Origin: 20CM-4-69-16 sp035637455
GTDB lineage: Bacteria > Gemmatimonadota > Gemmatimonadetes > Gemmatimonadales > GWC2-71-9
Length of the DNA stretch: 17,694 nucleotides
Assembly (NCBI GenBank): GCA_035637455.1
Contig: DASPXE010000183.1
Location: forward strand, 1 to 17,694
Direction of reading: 5' to 3'
Shown: positions 7,461-14,594 of the stretch, in pieces
How the letters are laid out: every line of letters starts with the position of its first letter
How positions within the stretch are numbered: position 1 is the first letter of the stretch
Position numbers and translations under genes: made by a program
Notes under the pieces: generated by a model
What the model was told of the DNA's origin: nothing
What the model saw: the letters and a program-made list of their open reading frames with translations, nothing else
The model's database searches: none

Positions 7461-8408
7461 ATGCGCGTCGTCCCGCTCGAAGCGTTCCGCGACCGGATCC
7501 CATTCGCCGTCGCCGTGAACGCGGTGGAGCGAGGGTTCCGCGCCCTCGGCCTGGGCGAGGCCACCCTCCCCGACCCGATGGTGGTCGAGCTCGCCGAGCA
7601 GCAGGCCGAAGTGCACGTGAAGGGCGCCCACCTGCGCGGCGCGCGCCACATCGTGCTCAAGGTGGCGACGGGCTTTTACCGAAACCGCGCGCGCGGGCTG
7701 CCGTCCGGCGACGGCATGTTTCTGCTGCTCGACGCCGAGACGGGCGTGCCCGACGTGCTGCTCGAGGAGCACGGCTACCTCACCGATTTCCGCACCGCGG
7801 CAGCCGTGGGCCTCACCCTCAGGTACCTCGCCCCGAAGGACGCGCACGACGCCCTGCTGGTGGGCGCGGGCGCGCTCGCGCGGCTCACCGCGCGGGCGAT
7901 GGTCGCCGAGCTGCCGCTGCAGCGACTCACCCTGTGGAATCGCACGCCGGAGCGGGCCGGCGCCCTCGCCCAGGAGCTCGCGCCCGTCGTCGCCACGCGC
8001 GTCGCGCCCGCGCTCGAGCCCGCCGTCCGCGACCACCGCGTGATCGTGACCGCGACGGCGAGCACCACGCCCTTGATCAAGGCCGCCTGGGTGACCCCAG
8101 GCATGCACATCACCTCCGTCGGCACCGGCAGCCCGGAAAAAGTGGAGCTGGAACCGGCAGTCTTGCTGAAGGCCGACAAGCTGATAGCCGATCGCGTCTC
8201 TCAAACCGAGCGGTACGGGAACCTGCACCACGCCCTCGCCGCCGGCGCCGTCACCAAGGAGAAGGTCTACGGCGAGCTCGCGGACCTGGCGGCCGGTCGG
8301 GTCGCGGGGCGGGAACGCGCCAGCGAGATTACCGTGGCGGATCTGACCGGCGTCGGCGTGCAGGACGCCGCGATCGCGCAGGCCGTCGTGGAGGTACTGG
8401 GACTGTAA
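7461..8408 (+). CDS. Ornithine cyclodeaminase/mu-crystallin family protein
   Basis: This 315-residue Rossmann protein has the family's substrate-site residues K67 (IVLK) and R111 (DFRTAAA) and a nucleotide-binding VGAGALA loop (134-140), followed by the second half of the Rossmann fold. Family members are NAD(P)-dependent cyclodeaminases, imine reductases or amino-acid dehydrogenases. The region that carries the catalytic Asp of true ornithine cyclodeaminase reads VGTGSPEKVEL (220-230), with Gly223 where I would expect that Asp. Ornithine cyclodeaminase activity is therefore doubtful, and a ketimine reductase or amino-acid dehydrogenase is more likely. ATG 7461 lies 1 nt after the aminotransferase stop. 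One plausible pathway is aminotransfer followed by reduction or cyclisation of the imine, which is inference from pairing only. Confidence 0.85.
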   Translation: MRVVPLEAFRDRIPFAVAVNAVERGFRALGLGEATLPDPMVVELAEQQAEVHVKGAHLRGARHIVLKVATGFYRNRARGLPSGDGMFLLLDAETGVPDVLLEEHGYLTDFRTAAAVGLTLRYLAPKDAHDALLVGAGALARLTARAMVAELPLQRLTLWNRTPERAGALAQELAPVVATRVAPALEPAVRDHRVIVTATASTTPLIKAAWVTPGMHITSVGTGSPEKVELEPAVLLKADKLIADRVSQTERYGNLHHALAAGAVTKEKVYGELADLAAGRVAGRERASEITVADLTGVGVQDAAIAQAVVEVLGL

Positions 8409-8450
8409 TGCGGGGATGATCGGCCGGTGAAGCTGCAGGGCAGACCGCCG

Positions 8451-9488
8451 TCAGCGGATTAGGGCTCGCAGGACGAAGTACACCGAGCCCGCAATGCCCG
8501 CCGACGCGGGGATCGTCAGCAGCCACGCCCAGACGATCCGTCCCGCGACCCCCCAGCGCACCGCCGACAGCCGGTGCGCGGCGCCGACGCCCGAGATCGC
8601 GCCGGTGATGGTGTGCGTCGTGCTGACGGGGATGCCGAAGTGCGACGCGACGAACAGGGTGATGGCGCCGCTCGTCTCGGCGCAGAAGCCGCCGAACGGC
8701 TGGAGCTTGGTGAGGCGCTGGCCCATTGTCTTCACGATGCGCCAGCCGCCCGACATGGTGCCGACCCCCATCGCCGCCCCGCAAGCGACGATGACCCACG
8801 TCGGCACCGAGGCCGCGTCCGTCAAATGGAGCGCGCCGATAGGCGAGCCCGCGAACAACTGCTGCTCGGCTACCAACAAGCCGACGATGATGCCCATCGT
8901 CTTCTGCGCGTCGTTGGACCCGTGCCCCAGGGAATATGCAGCGGCCGACCCGAGCTGCAGCACGCGAAACACGCGGTCCACCCGACGCGGCAGCGAGCGC
9001 CGCAGCATCCAAGACAGCGCGACCGTGAGCGACAGCGCAATCGTCAGACCCATCACCGGCGCGATGACGATGAAGATCAGGGTAGAGATCCACTTGCCGG
9101 GGAACAACAGCGCGGTGAAGCCCGCCTTCGCCACGGCCGCCCCCCCGTAGCCGCCGATGATCGCATGGGACGACGACGTCGGCAGCCCCAGCCACCACGT
9201 GATGACGTCCCATACGATCGCCCCGACGAGGCCGGCGAGGATGACGTTGGCATCAACGACTGCGAGATCCACCAACCCCTTGCCCATTGTCTTGGCAACC
9301 GCCGTCCCGAACAGGAAGACGGCGATGAAGTTGAAGGCCGCTGCCCAGACCACGGCGGCTAAGGGCGACAGCACACGGGTCGAGACGACCGTGGCGATGG
9401 AGTTTGCCGCGTCGTGGAATCCGTTGATGAAGTCGAAGGCGAGCGCGACCAGGACGATCGCGAGCACGAACGTCGCGCCGTGCGTCAT
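8451..9488 (-). CDS. pit: PiT-family low-affinity inorganic phosphate transporter
   Basis: This 345-residue polytopic inner-membrane protein has the two inverted PiT repeats: GFHDAANSIAT near residues 23-33 and GHGSNDAQKTMG at 188-199, plus the paired loops GLPTSSSHA (101-109) and GIPVSTTHT (285-293). Around ten hydrophobic segments are evident. It takes up metal-phosphate by proton symport. ATG 9488 is chosen because the residues encoded upstream are an out-of-frame reading of the DUF47 gene. Its ATG overlaps the DUF47 stop by one base (TGATG), so translation is coupled. At 345 residues it resembles the shorter bacterial PiT proteins without a large cytoplasmic insert. A C7 run (9140-9146) lies within the gene. 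Confidence 0.93.
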   Translation of the reverse strand: MTHGATFVLAIVLVALAFDFINGFHDAANSIATVVSTRVLSPLAAVVWAAAFNFIAVFLFGTAVAKTMGKGLVDLAVVDANVILAGLVGAIVWDVITWWLGLPTSSSHAIIGGYGGAAVAKAGFTALLFPGKWISTLIFIVIAPVMGLTIALSLTVALSWMLRRSLPRRVDRVFRVLQLGSAAAYSLGHGSNDAQKTMGIIVGLLVAEQQLFAGSPIGALHLTDAASVPTWVIVACGAAMGVGTMSGGWRIVKTMGQRLTKLQPFGGFCAETSGAITLFVASHFGIPVSTTHTITGAISGVGAAHRLSAVRWGVAGRIVWAWLLTIPASAGIAGSVYFVLRALIR

Positions 9489-10102
9489 CAGGCGTGCTTG
9501 AGCGTGATGGACTCGAGCACGTTCGCAACGTCTTCCGACTGGTCGAGCGTCATCTCCAGGTTGTCGTAGATCTCCTTCCACTTGATGATCTCGAGCGCGT
9601 CACGCTCCTTCTCGAACAGCTGGCCGAGCGCCTCGTGGTAGATCGCGTCTCCTTCCTCCTCCAGCTGTTTCGCCTCGATGCAGTAACGCATCACGTCGTC
9701 GCCCTTCTTGAGGCGTCCCACCGCTTCGCCGAGCACCGCCACCATCCGCTCGATCACCTCCGTGAGCTGCTTCACACCCTGTGGCGCCGCACCGAGCCGG
9801 AAGATCTGCGAGCGCCGCGCCGTACCGTCCATCGCGTCCATCACGTCGTCGAGATCAGAGGCGAGCTGATGGATGTCCTCCCGGTCGAGCGGCGTAATGA
9901 ACGTGCGGTCGAGCCGGTTTACGACTTCGTGGGTGACCTGGTCGGCCTCGTGCTCAAGGCGCTTGAGCGCTTCGACGTGCGGCGTGCGGCGCTCCGGCGG
10001 CGCGGCGAACAGCTCGCGCAGATGTTGCGCGGCTTCCTTGTTGCGGTTGGCCACTTCGACGAACAGGGCGAAGAATTCCTCATCCCGCGGCAGTAGGCGC
10101 AC
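9488..10102 (-). CDS. DUF47/PhoU-like Pit accessory protein
   Basis: This 204-residue all-helical protein belongs to the DUF47 (TIGR00153) family, distant relatives of PhoU. It shows the two acidic metal-binding segments LEHEADQVTHEV (49-60) and LEEEGDAIYHEAL (148-159), and the family blocks FITPLDREDIHQL (68-80) and WKEIYDNLEMTLDQSEDVAN (175-194). It is cytoplasmic and is thought to modulate the partner Pit transporter. It precedes pit in the same operon, the classic arrangement. The start is GTG 10102, supported by a GAGGGG Shine-Dalgarno sequence about 6-7 nt upstream on the minus strand. Confidence 0.93.
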   Translation of the reverse strand: MRLLPRDEEFFALFVEVANRNKEAAQHLRELFAAPPERRTPHVEALKRLEHEADQVTHEVVNRLDRTFITPLDREDIHQLASDLDDVMDAMDGTARRSQIFRLGAAPQGVKQLTEVIERMVAVLGEAVGRLKKGDDVMRYCIEAKQLEEEGDAIYHEALGQLFEKERDALEIIKWKEIYDNLEMTLDQSEDVANVLESITLKHA

Positions 10103-10206
10103 GGCGATCCCCTCGGCTGGCGAAAGATGCGCCGGAGAACATAGCGGCCTCCGGCCGTAGCAACTAGGTTACCCACGGCCCCGCAGACCACAAGGAGCGC
10201 AGCCAC
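10103..10206. promoter_or_regulatory. Divergent intergenic region between DUF47-pit and the APC permease
   Basis: These 104 bp must carry promoters for both directions. A short inverted repeat, CGGCC (10145-10149) and GGCCG (10153-10157), sits mid-way. AAGGAG at 10192-10197 is the ribosome-binding site of the permease gene. No Pho-box-like repeat is evident. I cannot assign -35/-10 boxes with confidence. Confidence 0.4.
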
Positions 10207-11634
10207 ATGGCGACCACGCAACAGCCGCGCACCGAATTCGTCAAGGCGATCTCGCGGCTCGATGCCACGGCCCTCGTGGTCGGCTCGATGATCGGCTCGG
10301 GCATCTTCATCGTCTCGGCCGACATCCTGCGGCAGGTGCACGCCCCGGGCGTCATGCTCCTGGTCTGGGCCCTCTCCGGCGTCGTGACCCTGATGGGCGC
10401 CCTCGCCTATGGCGAGCTCGCCGCCATGTTCCCCCGGGCGGGTGGCCAGTACGTGTACCTGCGGGAGGGGATCTCCCCCCTGTTCGGCTACCTGTATGGC
10501 TGGACCCTCTTCCTGGTGATCCAGACCGGGACGATCGCCGCCGTGGCGGTGGCGTTCGCCCGCTTCACCGCGGTCTTCTTTCCCGGCTTGTCGCCCGATG
10601 TCTTCCTCGGTACCACGATCAACCTCGGCAGCGGCCCCATCCAGGTGGGGCTCTCCCCTCAGCGGATCCTCGCCATCCTCTCGGTGATCGTGTTGACGTG
10701 GATCAACGTGCGTGGCGTGAAGACCGCAGCCGTCATCCAGACCTCGCTCACGGTCATCAAGACGACGGCGCTCGCCGCGCTCATCCTGCTCGGCGTCACG
10801 ATCGGCCGCAACGCCGCGGCGATCGACGCAAACTTCGGGCCCGCGTTCTGGCCGGCCGGCGGCGTCGCGGCGGGACTGTGGCCGGTTATCGGTGCGGCGA
10901 TGGTGGGATCGCTGTTCTCGATGGACGCCTGGAACAACGTCGGCTTCGCCGGCTCGGAGCTGAAGGACCCGAAGCGGGACCTGCCGATCGCCATGGCGGC
11001 CGGCACGCTCATCGTGACGGTGCTGTACCTGCTCGCGAACGTCAGCTACCTGAACGTCCTGCCGGCGGACGCGATCGCCCACGCCCCGCAGGACCGAGTC
11101 GGTACGGCCGCCCTGCAAGCGATGTTCGGCGACGCGGGGTTGTACCTGATGGCCGGCGCGATCATGATCTCGACGTTCGGGTGTAACAACGGCCTGATCC
11201 TGTCAGGCGCCCGGGTCTACTACGCGATGGCGCAGGACAACCTGTTCTTCCGCTCGATCGGCGTGCTCCACCCCGAGCACAAGACGCCCGCCGTCGCGCT
11301 CGTCGTCCAGGCGGTGTGGACCAGCCTGCTGTGCCTCTCGGGCACCTACAGCGAGCTGCTGAACTACGTCATCTTCGCAGCCTTGCTGTTCTACATGTTG
11401 ACCGCCGTCGGCCTGTTCTTCCTGCGAGCCCGGCGTCCCGACGCCGAGCGCCCGGTGCGGGCCGTCGGCTACCCCTGGCTGCCGGCGCTCTACGTCCTCG
11501 GCACGGGCGTGCTGTGCGTGAACCTGCTGTTCCAGCAAACCCGCTACGCGGGCCTGGGGTTGATCATCGTGGCGCTGGGCGTGCCGGTGTATTTCGCGTG
11601 GCGCCGCATCGTGGGAAGCGCGCCCGCGCCGTAA
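10207..11634 (+). CDS. APC-superfamily amino-acid permease
   Basis: This 475-residue integral membrane transporter has about twelve hydrophobic segments. TM1 carries the substrate-binding loop GSMIGSGIFIV (26-36), as in APC/LAT-type transporters. The TM6 region, at about residues 239-262, contains GFAGSELKDPKRDLP, the conserved E-x-x-x-P-x-R-x-x-P pattern of this group. It likely imports or exchanges a neutral amino acid; the closest familiar relatives are SteT/YfnA-like permeases. The start ATG 10207 has AAGGAG 9 nt upstream. It is a single-gene unit convergent with pheA, only 10 bp away, with no clear terminator between them. Substrate identity is not readable. Confidence 0.9.
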   Translation: MATTQQPRTEFVKAISRLDATALVVGSMIGSGIFIVSADILRQVHAPGVMLLVWALSGVVTLMGALAYGELAAMFPRAGGQYVYLREGISPLFGYLYGWTLFLVIQTGTIAAVAVAFARFTAVFFPGLSPDVFLGTTINLGSGPIQVGLSPQRILAILSVIVLTWINVRGVKTAAVIQTSLTVIKTTALAALILLGVTIGRNAAAIDANFGPAFWPAGGVAAGLWPVIGAAMVGSLFSMDAWNNVGFAGSELKDPKRDLPIAMAAGTLIVTVLYLLANVSYLNVLPADAIAHAPQDRVGTAALQAMFGDAGLYLMAGAIMISTFGCNNGLILSGARVYYAMAQDNLFFRSIGVLHPEHKTPAVALVVQAVWTSLLCLSGTYSELLNYVIFAALLFYMLTAVGLFFLRARRPDAERPVRAVGYPWLPALYVLGTGVLCVNLLFQQTRYAGLGLIIVALGVPVYFAWRRIVGSAPAP

Positions 11635-11644
11635 GACCGCGCCG

Positions 11645-12481
11645 TCACCCTCGCGGCGTGAAGCGCGCGTACTCGCCGAGCAGGGTGATCACCGCGCCCT
11701 GCGTCGCCAACGCCGCGAGCGCCGAGCGCATCGCGGGCTCGCCGGCCCGCCCTTCCACGTCGAGATAGAAGAGGTACTCCCACGGCGTCGAGCGGTCGGG
11801 ACGGCTCTCGAGCTTCGTGAGGTTGAGCCCCGCTTCGGCGAAGGGGGCGAGCGCGCGCGCCAGCGTACCAGGGCGGTGCGGCAGCTTGAGGCGGAGCGTG
11901 GTTTTCGCCGCGGCGTCCGCGGGCGGCGTGGTCGCGTCGCGCGCCACCAGCAGAAACCGGGTCTGGTTGTGCGGCTCGTCCTCGATCCGTTCCGCGAGCA
12001 CGTCTAGACCGTAACGGCGCGCCGCCAGCACGCCCGCCACCGCGCCGAGCGACGCGTCCTTGCGCCGGGCGACCTCCGCCGCCGCGCCCGCGGTATCGTA
12101 AAACGCGACGACCTCGACCCCGACCAGCTCGCGCAAGAACCGCTCGCATTGCGCCAGCGCGACCGGGTGCGAGAGCACCCGGCGCAACGCCGCGCGCTGC
12201 GCCCCGGGCACGCCCAGCAGACAGTGATGCACCGCGCTCACCACCTCGCCCACGATCGCGAGCGCCGACTCGGCGATCAGGTCGAAGTTGGTCGCAATCG
12301 ATCCTACCACGGAGTTCTCGATCGGCAGCAGCCCGAGGTCGGCGCGGTGCTCGAGTACCGCCCGCGCGACATCGCGGAACTCGCGATGAGGCTGCGACTC
12401 GGCATCCGGTGCCAACAGGAACAGCGCCTCCTCGCTGAAGGCACCCGGCTCACCTTGAAAAGCTATCCTCTTGCTTGGCAT
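11645..12481 (-). CDS. pheA: Prephenate dehydratase with ACT domain
   Basis: This 278-residue monofunctional prephenate dehydratase converts prephenate to phenylpyruvate for phenylalanine synthesis in the cytoplasm. The catalytic domain shows the start FQGEPGAFSEEA (8-19), ENSVVGSI (55-62), SHP (104-106), FYDTAGAAAEVA (127-138) and the TRF motif NQTRF with catalytic T174. The ACT domain (about 195-270) has LNLTKLESRP (219-228), the ESRP effector-binding motif, so feedback inhibition by phenylalanine is expected. No chorismate mutase domain is present. ATG 12481 has no obvious Shine-Dalgarno sequence. A TATTAG element on the minus strand, about a dozen bases upstream, could be a -10 box, implying a very short leader. 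Confidence 0.95.
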   Translation of the reverse strand: MPSKRIAFQGEPGAFSEEALFLLAPDAESQPHREFRDVARAVLEHRADLGLLPIENSVVGSIATNFDLIAESALAIVGEVVSAVHHCLLGVPGAQRAALRRVLSHPVALAQCERFLRELVGVEVVAFYDTAGAAAEVARRKDASLGAVAGVLAARRYGLDVLAERIEDEPHNQTRFLLVARDATTPPADAAAKTTLRLKLPHRPGTLARALAPFAEAGLNLTKLESRPDRSTPWEYLFYLDVEGRAGEPAMRSALAALATQGAVITLLGEYARFTPRG

Positions 12482-12507
12482 TCGCTTACGCTAATAGGCC
12501 GGCGCCC

Positions 12508-12541
12508 TTGCCGATAGCTTGCTTCGGAATAAATTCGGGTG
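12508..12541 (+). promoter_or_regulatory. Promoter with TTCGG direct repeat, upstream of zinc ribbon and radical SAM genes
   Basis: TTGCCG (12508-12513), a 16-nt spacer and TAAATT (12530-12535) form a weak sigma70-like promoter. Overlapping the -10 is CTTCGGAATAAATTCGGGT (12522-12540), a direct repeat of TTCGG with an 11-bp period. The same element, identical at 17 of 19 positions, lies upstream of imuB at 17444-17462. The shared repeat is seen in the sequence; an operator role is inferred. Confidence 0.5.
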
Positions 12542-12583
12542 AGAGTTACACCGAACGAAACCCGAAAACCAAGGGGTGCGCGC

Positions 12584-12739
12584 ATGCAGGCGCCTCTCGA
12601 GTTGCCCAATCCCACACCCAGTGCTCCCCGCTCCCAACCGCCCTCCCACTCCTCGCCCTGCCCGGACTGCGGTGCGGGGCTCACGCGGCAATCGGGCTGC
12701 CTCGTCTGCGTACAGTGCGGCTGGGCGCGGTGTGGCTAA
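12584..12739 (+). CDS. Stand-alone zinc-ribbon small protein, RNR C-terminus-like
   Basis: This 51-residue protein has a Pro/Ser-rich N-terminal half (residues 1-25) followed by a compact Cys-rich end reading CPDCGAGLTRQSGCLVC and then VQCGWARCG. The Cys spacing (CxxC, GCxxC, QC-G, RC-G) resembles the zinc ribbon at the C-terminus of many B12-dependent ribonucleotide reductases. No reductase core is nearby, so this is either a detached homologue of that tail or an independent small zinc protein. ATG 12584 is chosen because AAGGGG (12571-12576) sits 7 nt upstream and the alternative GTG 12539 lies inside the promoter element. It precedes the radical SAM gene by 26 nt and is probably co-transcribed with it. 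Confidence 0.6.
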   Translation: MQAPLELPNPTPSAPRSQPPSHSSPCPDCGAGLTRQSGCLVCVQCGWARCG

Positions 12740-12743
12740 CTGC

Positions 12744-12765
12744 TAGACGGGTAGACGGGTAGACG
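12744..12765 (+). repeat. 8-bp tandem repeat abutting the radical SAM start codon
   Basis: TAGACGGG occurs at 12744-12751 and 12752-12759 and again as TAGACG at 12760-12765, ending exactly at the ATG of the next gene. It replaces the position where a Shine-Dalgarno sequence would be; only GGG triplets remain. Copy-number changes would alter leader spacing. Confidence 0.7.
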
Positions 12766-13839
12766 ATGAACGGCAACAGCGACCAGCTCGGGCTCCATCT
12801 GTCCGACTATCCAGCTATCCGCCCGTCCCTGCCGGTTCTCGACTCGCGCCTCCGCGGCACGAAGTTCGTGTCCCTCACGCCGAAATCCATCCTCAACTCT
12901 CCGCAGCAGACCGGCGTGGATTTCTGGTCCCTGAACCCGTACGTGGGCTGCGAGTTCGGGTGCACCTATTGCTACGCCCGCTACGCGCATCGTTACGTGG
13001 TCGAGCGCGCGCGCGATGCGGGGAAGCTCTCCGACGGTGAGGTTCGAGATTTCCGTGGACCGCACGGCTGGGAGGCATTTGAGCACAGGATCTTTGTCAA
13101 GGACCAACTCCTGGGCGCCCTGGAAGCCGACCTGCGCCGCTATTATCGGTCCATCAGTCCCTCGGTTCGTGAGTCCGTCCCGATTGTGATCGGCACCGCG
13201 ACCGACCCCTACCAGCCCGCCGAGCGCCGGTTCCGGCTCACACGGCAGATCCTCGAGCGCCTAGCGCGCTGCCAAGGGCTGAACGTCGGCGTCATCACGA
13301 AGAGCCCGCTGGTAGCTCGCGACGCCGACGTGCTGCGCCGGCTCCAGGACCGCAACGACCTCGAGGTCTACGTGTCATTGATCTCGGTCGACGCCACACT
13401 CATCCGCAAGATCGAGACTCGCTCGCCGTTGCCAGCGGTCCGGCTGCGCGCGCTCAAGCGGCTCACCGATGCGGGCGTCAACGCGGGGCTCATCGTGGCG
13501 CCGGTGCTCCCGGGCATCAGCGACGACGTTCCCCACCTGGAAGCGCTGTTCGGGGCGGCACGGGAAGCCGGTGCCCGTTTCGTGCATGCGGGACCGCTGC
13601 GCCTCTACGCTGCGGTGCGGGACCGCTTCCTGCCGGTGTTGGAGGAGCATTTCCCCGAGTTGCAAGAGCGCTATCGGCGCGCCTACGCGCGGACGAGCGG
13701 CGCGCCGCGGAACTACGCAGCGGCGCTCGCGCGGCGCATCAAGCGGTTGCAACGCAAATACGGCTTCCGGACGAACGACGGAATGCAGGATCGCTACGAG
13801 CGGCGGCTCGCGCCGCGGCAGGGAGACCTCGGGCTATGA
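12766..13839 (+). CDS. Radical SAM protein, SplB/Rv2578c family
   Basis: This 357-residue protein binds a [4Fe-4S] cluster through C62, C66 and C69 in CEFGCTYC, the CX3CX2C radical SAM signature. It belongs to the group annotated as SplB-like DNA-repair photolyases (COG1533) and Rv2578c-like proteins. Further family marks are LTPKSILN (37-44), GTATDPYQPAE (143-153) and VGVITKSPL (174-182), along the TIM-barrel strands. True spore photoproduct lyase reverses a thymine dimer, but most family members are uncharacterised, so a repair function is not established. The gene sits 26 nt after the zinc-ribbon gene behind a promoter element shared with imuB, which supports a DNA-damage role. The ATG 12766 lacks a normal Shine-Dalgarno sequence. 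Its end overlaps the opposing receiver remnant by 6 bp. Confidence 0.85.
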   Translation: MNGNSDQLGLHLSDYPAIRPSLPVLDSRLRGTKFVSLTPKSILNSPQQTGVDFWSLNPYVGCEFGCTYCYARYAHRYVVERARDAGKLSDGEVRDFRGPHGWEAFEHRIFVKDQLLGALEADLRRYYRSISPSVRESVPIVIGTATDPYQPAERRFRLTRQILERLARCQGLNVGVITKSPLVARDADVLRRLQDRNDLEVYVSLISVDATLIRKIETRSPLPAVRLRALKRLTDAGVNAGLIVAPVLPGISDDVPHLEALFGAAREAGARFVHAGPLRLYAAVRDRFLPVLEEHFPELQERYRRAYARTSGAPRNYAAALARRIKRLQRKYGFRTNDGMQDRYERRLAPRQGDLGL

Positions 13840-14148
13840 CAGCCGGCTCGCGCGCTGATCGGCGACCGCGACGATCTCTGCCCAGAGCGCATTCAGGTCG
13901 AGCGGCTTCGAGAGGAAGCGCTCCGTTTGCACCGGGCCGTCGAAGGAGTCGGGCAGGATGTCGGCGCCGCAGTAGAAGAAGCGGCCGCGCAGCTCGGAGC
14001 GGAGGGCGGTGGCCTCCCGCCAGAGCCAAACGCCGCCGCGCGGCAGCATGACGGCGTCGCGACGGCGGTTACTCGGCACTCGCGACTCTGGAGGTCGCGC
14101 TCCGGGCCCACGCGAGGGCTGCAAGGGCCCCGCAGCCGTGCGCTTCAC
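13834..14148 (-). pseudogene. Response-regulator receiver domain remnant
   Basis: The open frame gives 104 residues. From about residue 34 on it resembles the second half of a CheY-like receiver: LWREATALRSELRGRFFYCGAD (an alpha3-beta4 pattern), then ERFLSKPLDLNALWAEI with the conserved Lys-Pro of beta5 and helix alpha5. The first half, with the acidic pair, is missing, and no other frame upstream supplies it. An Asp at residue 32 precedes MLP but is one residue out of register with the usual phosphoacceptor motif. The first 33 residues look like non-coding GC-rich sequence. I read it as the 3' remnant of a hybrid kinase or response regulator rather than a working protein. It fills the otherwise empty stretch 13840-14144. 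Confidence 0.45.
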
Positions 14149-14567
14149 GCGACGCCGCTCGCTCCTGTGCCGGCCCCGGGCTCGTAATGCCGGACCAGCT
14201 GCCGTACCCAGCGGGGGGGCGTAAGCCGACGCACCGCGTACGACTCGACGAGCAACGCGGCGAGGTGGCGTCCCATTTGCTCCGTCTGCTCAGGGGAGAG
14301 GTCTCCCGACACCTCGTTCAACAGGCGGATGAACTGGCCGACGTTCGGAGGTCGGGTGACGCGCCCCTTGCTGGAGAGCCAGCGCTCGAGCTTGGTGCGC
14401 GTGGTGCTCCGCGGCGTAGCGCCGTGCAGGAAGTCGCGCACGCCGTTCGGGCTCATGGAGATCTCCTTCGCGACACGTCGCAAGGAGATCTGGCCCGCTT
14501 CTCGGGCCACCGCATCGCGCAACAGCGCGATCGGCAAAGTAGGAACGGTCTGGCGGCCAGCGGTCAC
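14145..14567 (-). CDS. Small HTH protein, paralogue of 14974-15396
   Basis: This 140-residue protein has an N-terminal Xre-like helix-turn-helix at about residues 28-62 (SLRRVAKEISMSPNGVRDFL and then the TKLERWL helix), a linker with TRPPNVGQFIRLLNEVSGDL, and a C-terminal block LLVESYAVRRLTPPRWVRQL. It aligns end to end without gaps with the 140-residue neighbour, at about 64% identity by hand count (89 of 140). It is probably a DNA-binding regulator, with the C-terminal block for oligomerisation or ligand binding. I do not recognise a named family. GTG 14567 is 27 nt after the stop of the 87-residue gene, so they are likely co-transcribed. The 3' end overlaps the receiver remnant by 4 bp. 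Confidence 0.75.
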   Translation of the reverse strand: MTAGRQTVPTLPIALLRDAVAREAGQISLRRVAKEISMSPNGVRDFLHGATPRSTTRTKLERWLSSKGRVTRPPNVGQFIRLLNEVSGDLSPEQTEQMGRHLAALLVESYAVRRLTPPRWVRQLVRHYEPGAGTGASGVA

Positions 14568-14594
14568 GCGCCGCCCCGAGGCCGGCGGTCCACA

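Noticed and set aside
8409..8450. Bidirectional terminator between the cyclodeaminase-family gene and pit
   Set aside because: Only a short CGGCCG palindrome is visible in the 42-bp gap, too short to call a terminator.
9489..9581. Longer PiT start at 9581
   Set aside because: The extra 31 residues are an out-of-frame reading of the DUF47 gene; ATG 9488 overlaps the DUF47 stop in the usual coupled manner and starts at the first PiT membrane segment.
10145..10157. Hairpin CGGCC-TCC-GGCCG as a terminator or riboswitch
   Set aside because: The stem is only 5 bp with a 3-nt loop and no U-tract, and it lies in a divergent promoter region where no terminator is needed.
12539..12583. GTG 12539 as the start of the zinc-ribbon protein
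   Set aside because: It lies inside the promoter element and has no Shine-Dalgarno sequence, whereas ATG 12584 has AAGGGG at ideal distance.
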